64,000 nucleotides of DNA from Montifringilla adamsi (lineage: Eukaryota > Chordata > Aves > Passeriformes > Passeridae): the NCBI GenBank assembly GCA_017590115.1, contig JAGGNK010013558.1, forward strand, positions 14,125,752-14,189,751, given 5' to 3'. A program made the position numbers and the translations under genes. Below, in pieces: positions 23,421 to 34,884 of the stretch (within the stretch, counting starts at the first letter, position 1; every line of letters starts with the position of its first letter). Below the pieces are notes generated by a model. It saw only the letters and a program-made list of their open reading frames with translations, made no database searches and had not been told where the DNA came from.

Positions 23421-26400
23421 TGTTGATCAAGTTTTTATGGATTTCTGTTAGGCATCACACTGGGGCTTCAAGGAATGGGATCTTTAAGAGGTGCACAGAA
23501 CTTTGCTACACTGGAAGTGCAAATGAAACTAAAATGACACTTGATTTTTCTTTATCTTCCTCCTGTACTTCATAGTGCATAGATTGAGACACTTTCAATT
23601 TGATTCTCAGCATCCTGATTGTGTTCAGAACTCTTGGTATCCAGACAGTGTCACAAAATATTGGGTTCATGGAGTGTTTCCAGGAGTCCTGTCACTGTGT
23701 ATTTCCCTGACCTCCTCCTTGCCCCCACTGTTCAGGCAAGTGTGAGATTAAATGATGGAGGAACAGCAACTTGATTCCTGTGAACCAGTACTGGTGAGGT
23801 AGATTCTGGTGGTGGTGGCATCTTGGCAGGAACAGAGGAACATTCCTGCCACATGTGGATAATATTTTCAAGCCAAGTTCTTCTTTTGCAGCTGACTGTC
23901 CAGACCTGTCGTGTCCAAAACTGACTCCCTTCATCAGTCAAGACTAATATTCGTGCCCAGTGAAATCTGGATTTATTCACATTTGGACAATGTGACATGT
24001 GGCAGGCTTGGGAGAGGACAGCTTAGCCCATGGAGTAACTCTTGTTGGTTGAGGAACAGCGACTATTTGTATTTTGTGGTGAAGGTGCAGACCAGGCATG
24101 TTTGGGCTCATTTCCTGTCTTTGTCATGGACATCTCTTCTTTGGGCTTTCTCTCTCAATCAGCAAATGTGCTAGCTGTGTTATTGTCAGGTTCCGTGGTC
24201 ATCTTGTGGTGTAGGATGATGGGCACTGAGCTGCTCCAGTGATGGTTAATGGGATGAAAAAGTGCCCTGTGCTTGTGCCCTGAACCAGGTCTCTAGCATT
24301 TATCATAACAGGCTGAACTAAATTAATTAAAGGGGTGGTAATTTTGTGCTGTCCTATCTGTGATGATGCAACCTTGTTGCTGGATGTTATCCCTGTTTCC
24401 TTCACACCTGCCTGAAATGTCAGGGCTGAAACATTTAGCCTTTTGCTGTTTGAGACTTCACTGGAAAAGACTGCTTGGGGCTGCTTTACTCACTCTTTGG
24501 TAAGTGATGGATTTTAAAAGCCTGAGGGTATTATTTTCAAGGATGTTTTCTGAGCCATACTGTCATTGACAGAAGTGACTTACTCCGAGTGTCTCTTTGA
24601 AAATGGGACTCTTGTTCCACAGCCACTGAAGTGCTTTTTAAATACCCTTCCCTGTTACTGACTGCAGTGGACTGTCTCAGTGGTGTCTAGCTTCCTTTAA
24701 AGCAGGGCAAAATTAGAGTCTAAGTGTTGTGTGCCTGGCTAATAAACTGTATTGTAATTAGTACCTTGGGGAGGCAGGAACCAGGGAGAAGCTGAGTGTA
24801 AAGAGAATTAACTTCATGTGGAAGCTGTCTGCATAGGATGAGTGAAGAACTGGAAGGAGATGAAAACATGGGATTTGAAATGGCTGTGGAGGTTGAGAGA
24901 ACCCAGATTGGAAAAGTTCAAGCAGAGAAGAGAGAGTGCTCATGTTAGCTGCAGTAACCATTAGTTAGTGAATGTCTCTGGCTTTGTGTTGAATGTTGAA
25001 TCCAAAACCATTCCCACTCTCTAGTCCCTGAATGATGGATTCCTCCCAGAATTTGCTATGTCCCTAGGAGCAGTCATCCTCTATGGGAACCCCTCTCCTA
25101 TTGTGCTTTGGCTCATGTCAGACTCTGATAGGTAAATAGAAGAGGTAGGAACTTCTGTTTTCCTTGAGTGTGCTCATTAAAGTTTTTCAGGGTCTGGTGA
25201 TTCTGCTGTACATAGATTTAAGATCACCTTCAAGCCATGACTCGCCTGCTTACACCATGGCCCTCCTTGCTCACCTCCAGCCTGCCTCTCCCTTTAGTGC
25301 GAAGTTTGGCAGCAGCCAGCACATGGCTCCTGTTTGTACCCTTGGCACTGCACAGACACAACGTGAAAGGAGAAATGAGTGGCTTGTGAAAAGCTTTGTA
25401 GGAGGGTGTTACTTAGCAAATAAACAGGATGACACGGACAGTGCTTGTGTGGGCTGCAGGGTGTGAGGTGGGGATAAGCAAGCAGCACATGTGGCTCTGG
25501 GGCAAGCTTGGGGTGTTGCTGGTTAGGTGCTAGAGAGACCCCAATTCCACGTGCAGAAGTGTAATTCATTCTTTCTTTTATGAGTTGTTACAAAGTGCTG
25601 TGGAATGGCACATGACAGTGTGGCCAACATTTTGTTGTTTCCCTTTTAAATGGCTTCCTATGTCCCAAGGCTTACTAAATTAAAGCATTGGTTGATGGGA
25701 AAAGGCTCAAACTTCTCCCTAAGCCAAGTTCCCATTTGCTGCAGCCAGGCATCCTTTCTGCTGGATAGGGAGTAGAGCAGGAGAGATATCAGCAGAGCCA
25801 GAGCAGAAGAGGAGAAAAGTATTAGGAGTATTAGAAAAGCTCCTCTCCCAGTATATAGCCTTTATATAATCACTGGTGTCCTCCAGCCGTGAAAACTGAA
25901 TTCAGCTGCCTTCAAAGCTTTTATTAATGCTGCCTCAGAGTGTCCTGCCTGTGTCACTTCTGCTCTGGTTCATGCCTGGCAGCTGGGAATGCTTCAGCAA
26001 CCAGTTCCACAGCCTTGCTTCTTCACCTGCACTGTACCATAACTCAGGTGCAGCCCTTAGCCCTGAGTTCAGCTCCAGATCATAAATTAAGCTAACATGA
26101 AGCCCTTCATGTGACAGGTTTCCTGGGCAGGCTGGCATTATGGTTTCTGTGTGGTAAGTGCCCTGTTCATAGTAGAAAGTCTTCTCTGCAGGCATGGAAG
26201 TATTGTGTTAGGAAGTGTTTTATGGGATGAACAAGCAAACCTGCATTCAGTTGTGGAGGTGGAGAAGGGAGGGCATTGCAGTGTGATAGTTTGGGATTGT
26301 GCCTCTCCAGTGGTAGTACATAGTCCATGGGATATTTCCTGTTGGGAGTCTTCCAGCAACATGAATTTTATCTCCTCCTCTCAGCTGGAACCCAGCATGA

Positions 26401-29035
26401 TGGTGCCCAGTTTGCAGAGTTCCAGATCCATGTATGAATCTTGCTACCAGTTCTGTATGTGGCCAGGAGTGCTGCAGGAACCTACATTTCAATTATATGC
26501 TTTGAATTCCTCTTCATCTGGCTTTGTACACCTACTTGCTGCCCATGGAGAAAAAAAAAAAGATCCATCTCTGAATGTGTCAAAGATGTTCCAGCAGCTT
26601 TCCCTTGGCTGTTTACTTTGACAGAGGGATTGGCTGCCCCTGCTCACCAGCCCCTGCTGCTGTGCACTTATTCCACATGGAATTCTTCATCCTCCAGGTC
26701 TGAAATGTGCCGGCAGCGCTGTTCTGTGCTACAGTTTTTAAAGCATGCAGAAATGCAGCTACAGGGTTGAGGATGGTGCCTCTTTGCATGTTTATGATGT
26801 GTTATTTGGCTGCAAGGGAAGATGACATAACATTTAAAAATACGTAAGGATTCAAATACCTACTGGCTTTGTTGTAAGTGTGCTACTCAAGGAAAGTTTG
26901 TGCTAAAAATGGATTCTGGCACTGAGTGGTTTTATGTAGATACCTTGTTAGGGACTAAAATACCACCTGCTTTCACTCAGTGAGGTCAGTATTGAGCAGC
27001 AGACTTGGAGGCAGAAAGGTTGTGTGGATGCTAAGTCGGTGGTTGTGATTATAATATCACTGTAGATTGGGGCTTTAAAAAGTTAAAAAACTAGGTTTTG
27101 GCTGTGGTGTGCATCTGTTTCAGAGCAACAGAAAAAGCCTTTCAAGTTCTGCTCAGGCAGTTCCGTGTGGCCTGGCTCTGTACCTGGGTCTGCTTTGAGC
27201 TGTTGGTGACTCAGGCTGACTTTCCAGGATGAATGTGAGGGGGCAGCTGCAAACAACACCCCAGTGATCTTTGTGTTCACACCGCAGTAAATGGGGCACT
27301 GCGCCTTCCCTTCCTCGGGGGAGCTGGGAAAGGGGGTCAGCCCATTGTGTCCCTTGCAGGATCTGTAGGAAGCAGATGAGGGAGGTATTGACAGCCCTGC
27401 CTGCCTTGCTGTTTGCTGCAATGGGTGCCTGGGTTAGAGGTGAGGTTTTTATGGAGCGTATTTGGATCCCAGTTTCACTGGAGTAGTGCAAAATGCACGT
27501 TTACCTTTGAGAGGCACGTGGCTTTTTTTTTTGGTTTAAGCTATTTCAGAACAAATTGTGGCTTTGCACTGATGTGTCAGCTTCTGACCAAACAGGATAT
27601 CTTCCTTGGGTGCTGAGTACTGCTCTGCTCTGTTTGCAGTGTGCTGCTAGCAGCCTGGAGCATCGCTGTGTTTGTGCACAGCTGTGAAATCCTGCAAAAG
27701 GTGCCCAGGTACATTTGTTTTGTGCCTTGTGTGTTGGCCAAGGGCCAGGGGCACAGGATGCTGTGGCTGCTGAAATGTGGTGAGGAGATGCACAGTGGGC
27801 TACAGGAGATGACAGGAAAGTTTTCTGCTTGATGCCAGAGAGAAGAAGGTTGCCAAAAATGTGTGTCTTGTCTCAGCTAGGAGTGTGATGTGCTGTTTCT
27901 CTTGCTGCATGGTGCAATACCTTCTCTCTTCTCAGGCCCTGAAAATCCTGACCTTGAACATGTGCTTAATTTGGACTGTGTCAGTAACCTCAGAGCTGGT
28001 CACTAGAATATAAAATTAATTTTTCACACCAGTGAGGCACAGATCCAATCTGCAAACTCCTCATGGCACCAGTACAGTAACTTGCAGATTTTTCGAGTGC
28101 TGGCCTAGAAACAGCACAGGCACATGCAGCAAGAGCCAAGCTAATAACACCCTACTTTCAGCAGGGGTTCAGCTGTGGCATCTATTATCCCTACCATGTG
28201 AATGCAAATTTCTATGCAGAGATGATTTCCAGACCTTGAGCAGAGCCAGCTTGGGTGTGTCCATATCACCACCTCTTTTTGCTTTCCTTTATGTTCGTGT
28301 GCCCAGAGCTAGCACAGGTGTTGGCATCTGCAGTGAAAATGTATTTTAATTTTTGACTGACTTTGCTGGACCAGGAAAGGTGTTCAAACAAGCGATCAGC
28401 AGCCTGAGACAGGCAGTCCTGATGGCCTCACTGCTTTGGTGGGGTGAGGAGCAGCAAGAAGAGCTGTTGCCTGGGTTTGGGCAAAGGGTATTAAGGTTGT
28501 TGCTCTCCTCCCCATCATCTGATGGGGAAGGAGTGTGCAAAATGCCAAGGAAGTGGCTGCCTTTTTAAAAGTTTGGCTCAACCACAAGTGATCCATCTCA
28601 GCGCTGGAATTGTGGAGCAGGAAGATGTCAGAGCAGAGCATCAGCATCATTTCCTTGGGCTTGAAGCCTGAGCCTGGTGGCTGTGGGAGGAGGGTGACCA
28701 AGCCCCTGGGGACCAGCTCTACAGGAGGAGAGCTGTTAAGAGTCTCCCTGTGATGGGATCACATCCCCATCCTGCACAGCTGCTGGAAGAGAGGATGAGC
28801 TGACACCTGGAGAAGTGGGTGGAGGCACCTGGAAGGAGTGGCACTTCTGGCGTGGTCCCTTTGGCTCTGCAAGGAATCTTGTGTTTCCCAGCTCTGTAAT
28901 GGAGACTGCATTTGTTTTCCTTGGGGAACGTAGTTGCCAGGCAATTATTTTACACCCTGTAGCACTGCAGACATGTCTCTTCAAGTCCAATCTCTTACCA
29001 CATAACTGAGAAAATGTATTTTACATTAAAAAGAA

Positions 29036-29050
29036 GCCTTTTGAAAAGGC
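29036..29050. repeat. Perfect 7-bp-arm palindrome
   Basis: gcctttt, g, aaaaggc. A small inverted repeat in intron 1; may be chance. Confidence 0.7.
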
Positions 29051-29503
29051 CCTTCAGGCATAAAGTCAATGTGTTTTCTATATATAACCCAGTATTATTA
29101 ATACAATGAACTTAACTGGAGACTCTGTGGGTGAATATGGCTTGATCATTGGAGATACGAACAATATGATATTCATTTTCAATGTACCGTGGCTCTGACT
29201 CCATAATGGTGCTCCCAGCCTTCAGTTCATTTCTTAGTGATAAAGGGGGGCAATAGGGTGAAGCAGGTCTGTGGATTGTATTTTTGCTGAGCACTAATAT
29301 AAAATAAACAGCCTATAGAGAAAACAAATTTACTTTGGTTCAGAAAGGCCGAGGTCTGTAGATTCGGGACAGACAGGAATGATGAATGTGAGCATGTATT
29401 ATTGAAATAAGTCCAGAATGGCATGGCATAAGCTTCCGTGGATTTAGTTACAAAAGTTGCAATACAAATTGCTTTGGCTGAAAAATTTTAAGGTGGTGAT
29501 TGA

Positions 29504-29522
29504 TTTTTTTTTTTTTTTTTTT
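29504..29522. repeat. Poly-T tract, 19 bases
   Basis: Uninterrupted T run in intron 1. It is not preceded on the minus strand by an obvious retrocopy. Confidence 0.95.
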
Positions 29523-30840
29523 ATGTGGGTCATTTATCACTGTGTGCGTTACGTGAGACATTTTCCTTTTTCAATCATTGAGGAGTGTTTTAGAGTGGTG
29601 TTAGGAGGCCCCTTTAGCCCAGGCCTGTTTGATGTCAGTCATCTGATCCAAATGTGTGTGTGCAGCCTGCCGTGGCTCAGAGGAGGAGACAGTGCAAGCA
29701 TGCTGCAAGTTTTAATCACTTCTAGTTGTTGTATGTTGCAGTGTGTTCACAGAAAGCCAGAAGGCTGGGTTACGTGTTCTTTTCTAGATGTCCAGCCTGT
29801 TTTCTGCATGAGCAGGGTGTGCAGGTGCCAAACTGGTGTAGTTTTCAGTGGTCCAGTTGGCTGTTTTTGGTAGGGATCCAGTCTGGAGCAGCAGGAACCT
29901 GTGGAGTAACAGCAGCCACACAGCTGATCTGTCTAAGAGCTGCATCTTAGTGGGGCTGTGTCAAAAACTGAGTAGGAGATGTCTGGGGTGGGAGAAATGG
30001 GAGTCATGCAAGAGGCAGCAAAAAGAGAAGGCTGGGTCCAGTGCTGTAGTTAAAGGACTGGCTGGTCAGAGCCCCAGTGACCTGCTAAGGGACAGATGTG
30101 AGCACGTAAGGGTGGCAGGCAGGCACACTGCCATGGGAAGCTGTGGTTTCAGTGCTGTTCCCATTTTCCTGGGTGCTGGTGTGTGCCATGGATAGAGCGC
30201 TGGCCCTGCCTCTGTCCTTGTGCCTGCTCTGGACCTGCCTGGTCCTGTGGGTGGTTTCACACCAGTGACTCCTTGGGCTCAGACTGCGTGATCTGCTCTA
30301 TCTTGTCTGCATGAGTTTTGCTGGGTGCTGCCTTTGCTTCCTGGTAATGGTTTTGATCTTGAAGCTTTTTTTAACTAAATACCCTCTTAACCGATTCTTC
30401 CCATCCCTGACTAAACAGCTGTGCAAGTTGACAGGAGTCAGGAAGAAGCAGCCTCACAGCTGTGGGCTCCTGGTATTTCCCTGCTGTGTTTTAGCAGGAG
30501 GTTGTCCATCTGAAGCTGCTGTGAGGCTGCACCATCCCAAGGCCCGCATCCCTGCTCTTGAACAGCGTCCACGTGGGCTGTGCTCTGGAGTGATTGACCT
30601 GGCATCAGCACACAGGGACTTTTTATAATCCTCACAGCCTTTCCACATGACATCAGTATTTTACAGGGACCTGTGGTGTTTTTTACATTTTATGTAACTC
30701 TGGATAAACAGAGTTAGTGTCTGGGAGTGGTGATGGCTGGTCTGCTGGGGAGCAGGATTGTGAAAGGAAATATGGGCAATACAGTGTTTTTATCCCACAG
30801 TAACAAGGGCACTGGAAACATCCCACATAGAAACAACAAG

Positions 30841-30865
30841 TTTAGTCAGGTTAAACCTGACTAAA
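30841..30865. repeat. 25-bp near-perfect palindrome, 12-bp arms
   Basis: The arm tttagtcaggtt is followed by a single A and the exact reverse complement aacctgactaaa. It is the longest near-contiguous perfect inverted repeat I found in the window. It could extrude as a hairpin or act as a symmetric protein-binding site; no function is known. Confidence 0.95.
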
Positions 30866-32177
30866 AGTCCCATAAAAGTGGAGCATGGAGGGTGGGGAGA
30901 CTATTTTAGCCATGGGCAGGGGTTTATTTTGCATAAATGCAGGTAACATCTGTGCTATGCTATTGCTGATGTTATAGTTGGTCTTTCTAAGGTCACAGCC
31001 AATGTCACAGTAAGAGTTTGGGCTGTGCTGTCCAGGCTGCAGCCACCCTGGATAAAATACAGTTGGGTTCCTGTTCTCTGGCTAAGAATCTGCGTGTTGA
31101 CAGTTTATTTCCCAGCCCTATTTTTATTTTGGGTTTGTTTTTTTTTTCCCCCTCACTGTGGCTGTCAGTTTTGGAGGCTACTCTGCTGATGCTGGTTTCA
31201 GCATTTTGTACTTGGATGCTGTTTTCTTCTGGATGCTCAAGGCTGCTGTGATGGATTTGCTCTTTCACCATACCCCCTGCTCCTCATAACCCACTTAGCA
31301 AAGGCAGAGCTGGTAGCACTGGGTAGCAGTGCTGCAGCCAGAAGGAGCAGACTGGGAAATGCTGTGTGGTCTGGCCAGAGGAATAAGAAGAACTGCCAGC
31401 TTTTATCAAGAGAGTTGGAATTTGCCCTGTATCGTTGTCCTCCTCCTGCTTTCGTTTCAGTCTTTTCCCCAAAGTAAAGCAGGAAAGTGTTAGGGGATGG
31501 TGAGACTCTTTTTCCCTACTGTTGACTGGGTTCATGTTTGTAAAAAAGGAAAAGAATGGCTGAAGTCCCACAGAAATGAGTGGAATGAGAATTGGGACTC
31601 TGGTTTTAGTTCTCTGGTTTGTCACCAATTTACTGTCTCTGTCACTGTGAACTGCACCTGGAAATAGTGCAGTTTTCTGTATCTGAAATCCAGCTGTCCA
31701 AAGTCTGACCTTTTTGAGATTTAGCACCCACATGTGTCTAAACACCATCCTGCTTTCTAGCCACTTGTATATATGTATGATAAAAGCCTAAAATGTGGTA
31801 GCCAGGTCAAAATGTGGGTGACTTCCAAAACTAGTTAATACCAGTTGGCCTTGGGAAATCACTTCTGTTGGCTTTCAATCTTCCAGCCTAAATTATTCCA
31901 TCAGAAATTAATTTTGTTGACTGTACTTGTCTCATTAATAGTTGGCTCTCTACCTCAGTTTACACAGCTGTAATGAGTAATCACGAGTTTCCCATCTAGG
32001 TACAGCTCAGAAATGAGCACCATAGACATAATTTTGCATGCTCAGAGCTATATATTGATCTTTGAGAGATTCCCCAGTCTGTCGTAATTGATGTTCACAG
32101 GACCCCAGCGCCAGCCCTGTTAGACCACACCTTGCAATAAAACCATGGATGATAAATCCTTACCCACGGTGAAAGAT

Positions 32178-32233
32178 TTGGAACTATAGATGGTCTTTAA
32201 GGTCCTTTCCAATCCAAACCATTCCATGGTTCT
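32178..32233 (+). mobile_element. CR1 LINE, extreme 3' end fragment
   Basis: The stretch ttggaactatagatggtctt followed by taaggtcctttccaatccaaaccattccatggt matches the 3' terminus of bird CR1 elements (ggaactagatgatctttaaggtcccttccaacccaaaccattctatg). Sense orientation, strongly 5'-truncated. Confidence 0.8.
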
Positions 32234-33366
32234 CTCTCCCACGGGTTCCTGCTGGATCTGCCTGTGGCTGTGGGATGTTGTGTGTACCCCCCTCCTTGGC
32301 ATGCCTTGCTCTGGAAACACCAGCAGGATGTTTTGTAGCAGTGTCTGTGCTCACCTGCTCAGCTCCCACAGAGAGAGGGCTGGGAGCAGCAGTGTCCCTT
32401 AGAATGTGAGCTCCAGCCCTTCTGGCCAAGGCCACTGGAGCAGGGACAGGCTGTGCTGTCCCCTCTCACAGAGGACACCGTTGTCCCTCGTGAGTCACGG
32501 GGCTGTTTCATCCCAACAGGGACCTGCACCTGGTGGTGATCTCCTCTCCCTCTGACACGCACACCTGGCTTTGGCATGGGAAGAATTACTGCTCTTGCAC
32601 TGCCTTTATTCATAGGATTTCATTTTTAGTTTTCTTTCTCCTTGCCTTCCTCAGCTCTTTAGTCGGGGAGGATTACACTGGTGGTAGTATAAAATGATAG
32701 CTGCCTGTATGAGAAAAGGGCTGGATTTTCAGAAAACATTAACACGGTCCAGTTTTGGACATCTGACTTGGACACTTATCACAGTCAGGTTTGGGAGCTT
32801 TTGCTTATGCAAAGCAGCAGAAGTGGGTTGTTTCCATTTTCCATTTTGTTGCCAATGGGGCTGTCTTTGTCCAACTGTGCCTTGGTGTACCCTGGCAGAG
32901 GCAATCTGCCCCCGGAGAAGAACTGCTGTCAGAATACTTTAAAGTCGGTCAGGCTGGCTCCTGCTTCTTGAGGTTTATCAGCAAAGATTTTCAGTGCCTC
33001 CAGTGGGAGGCTATTTTTATTCTATCCAGGGGCTACCTTCTGCTCTGAGGTCTTTATCACTTTTTTTTTTTGGAATAGAGAAACCTGCATCTTTTAGGAC
33101 AACCTTAAATACTTTCATCTTTTACACTTTGAAGAACTAGATAGTTTTTTGTTCAAGGTAAAAGTTTTTGGCATTTCTGTGACACATTCAAGATTTCTTT
33201 TGTTGCTTTTTTACTGTAGAAGAGGGACACTACCATACACGTGAGAATACTCTGTTTTCTCCATTGAGCAGACCTGACAGCAAGTGAGGTACTTAATGGT
33301 TCATCCTTCATGCTCTGATCAGTGCTTGACTGTTGCAGAAAATCCACATTGTGTTTCACTGCACCA

Positions 33367-33770
33367 TGTAATCAAGATTGGAAGAGCTCTCAAGAGATGA
33401 TCTTGTTCATTTTCCTGCCCCATGGCAAGATCAGTCATACCTGTGTCTTTCCTGACAGATGCTGGTCTGTGCTCTGATAAAGACCTCTGCAGCCTTTCCA
33501 GGCAGCATATTTCAGTGCCTCACAATCCCTACCAGTAAAATCTGGTTTCTTCCCACTTTGTATCTAACCTGAATCATCTCTGCTGCAGTTTAAACTTGTC
33601 ACTTCTTATCCCATCCATTTGGAATTCAAAGAACAGGTCATTCCTTTTTGCAGCAATGTTAAATATTTGAAGACTATTCATGTGCTTCTCTCTTCCTAGT
33701 GTTAAATACCCACAATTTGTTAAATCATCCCTTCTTCATGGTGCATTTAAATCTTCTATATAAACCTTAA
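33367..33770 (-). mobile_element. Old CR1 LINE 3' fragment, antisense
   Basis: About 400 bp resemble the reverse complement of the CR1 3' region in the expected order: ggaagagctctcaagagatg, catacctgtgtctttcctgacagatg, cagcctttccaggcagcatatttcagtgcc, tctaacctgaatcat, ctgcagtttaaacttgtcacttcttatcc, tatttgaagac. Many substitutions and indels mark it as an old insertion. Its right edge is fuzzy because similarity fades after the tatttgaagac block. Confidence 0.8.
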
Positions 33771-34418
33771 TTGGCCTGTCTTCTCAAAAATACTCTGTGA
33801 CGATCCCAGTCATTAACTAATCCACAAACAGTTTAAACCCTTTGATCAGCATTTTATTTATATACTTGAGTAAAAGCATTCAGTGCCAGCTAAACTGCCT
33901 GTTTGTACATCGCTGTCTCTGAGTGGCTCGATAGCCTTGTGCTGGTGTGCAGGCAAAGAATCTGCAGGGTTTTCTGCTGCATCCTAAGTGCAGTTCATTC
34001 CAAGGGAAAGGCTGGGTGCCTGGCAGGATGTGAACCTCAGTGTGGTTTGTGCCTTGGTTCCATGGGACAGTGAATGTTGTGCCTTCAAATAGAAAGGGAG
34101 CCCAAAGACAGAATCATGGAATCATGGGTGTCTGCAGGCATCCAAAATGCACACTGATGGGCACAGGAATTCGGAAGTGACATGTGCTCAGACAGGTGGT
34201 AGGCTGTGAAATGTCACTTGGTATTAGGACCTTCTGGCATGGCTGCATTTGAACAGTCAGGTCGTGCTTGGAGCTCTGCTACTGTACTGTGATTTGGATG
34301 TCCTTGATGGGTATGGTTTCAGCTCCAGGAAAAAGTCAAGGAGATTTGCATTTTAGCAGTACATATGGGGAGAATGGAAGGCATGGAATGTAATTTTCTC
34401 TGGATTTCTCTTTTGTAG

Positions 34419-34884
34419 GTGAGTGTTTTAACCACCTTGGAGCGGCGATTCAACCTGCAGAGCGCTGACGTGGGCGTCATTGCCAGCAGCTTCGAGATTG
34501 GCAACCTGGCCCTCATCCTCTTCGTGAGCTACTTTGGAGCCCGAGGACACCGGCCACGCTTGATAGGATGTGGAGGGATAGTCATGGCCTTGGGTGCCCT
34601 CCTTTCTGCGTTGCCTGAATTTCTGACCCACCAGTACGAATACGAATCGGGAGAAATACGCTGGGGAGCTGAAGGGAGGGATGTGTGTGCTGTCAATGGG
34701 TCCACCAGTGATGAGGGACCAGACCCGGACCTTATCTGCAGGAATAGGACTGCTACCAACATGATGTACTTGCTGCTCATCGGGGCACAGGTCCTCCTGG
34801 GCATTGGTGCTACCCCTGTCCAGCCCCTGGGAGTTTCCTACATCGATGACCACGTGAGGCGGAAAGATTCCTCTCTGTACATAG
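34419..34884 (+). CDS. SLCO3A1: SLCO3A1 (OATP3A1) coding exon 2
   Basis: Second coding exon, 466 nt, encoding residues 59-213 and the first base of codon 214. It joins exon 1 in frame (GAYL+VSVLTTLERRF) and ends ATA G|gtaagg in phase 1. It completes TM1 and contains TM2 (about 76-97, VGVIASSFEIGNLALILFVS), the loop ARGHRPR, TM3 (about 106-126), the second extracellular loop and TM4 (about 172-196). The loop (127-172) has N-glycosylation sequons NGS at N151 and NRT at N167, and cysteines at 148 and 165. Remembered human OATP3A1 differs at few positions, mainly in this loop. The OATP signature (D-x-RW...GAWW) belongs to a later exon outside the window. The ORF extends past the donor by only three intronic codons to a stop. 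Confidence 0.97.

Larger units (their letters stand above)
11857..34418 (+). other. SLCO3A1: SLCO3A1 intron 1
   Basis: A phase-0 intron of 22.6 kb with donor CTG|gtgagt and acceptor ttctcttttgtag|GTG. The first 400 bp belong to the CpG island. The rest has no recognised gene. It holds old MIR-like fragments (16402, 18305), a tandem duplication (17914), small duplications (22846, 23364), an octamer-motif pair (14751 and 14810), a T-tract (29504), a perfect palindrome (30841) and CR1 fragments (32178, 33367). Other ORFs in it (longest 265 codons, minus strand, 12977-13774) have no recognisable homology. Confidence 0.9.

Noticed and set aside
34110..34126. CR1 tail at agaatcatggaatcat
   Set aside because: Two copies of an 8-bp motif like the CR1 terminal repeat, but the neighbouring sequence does not continue as CR1 on either side.
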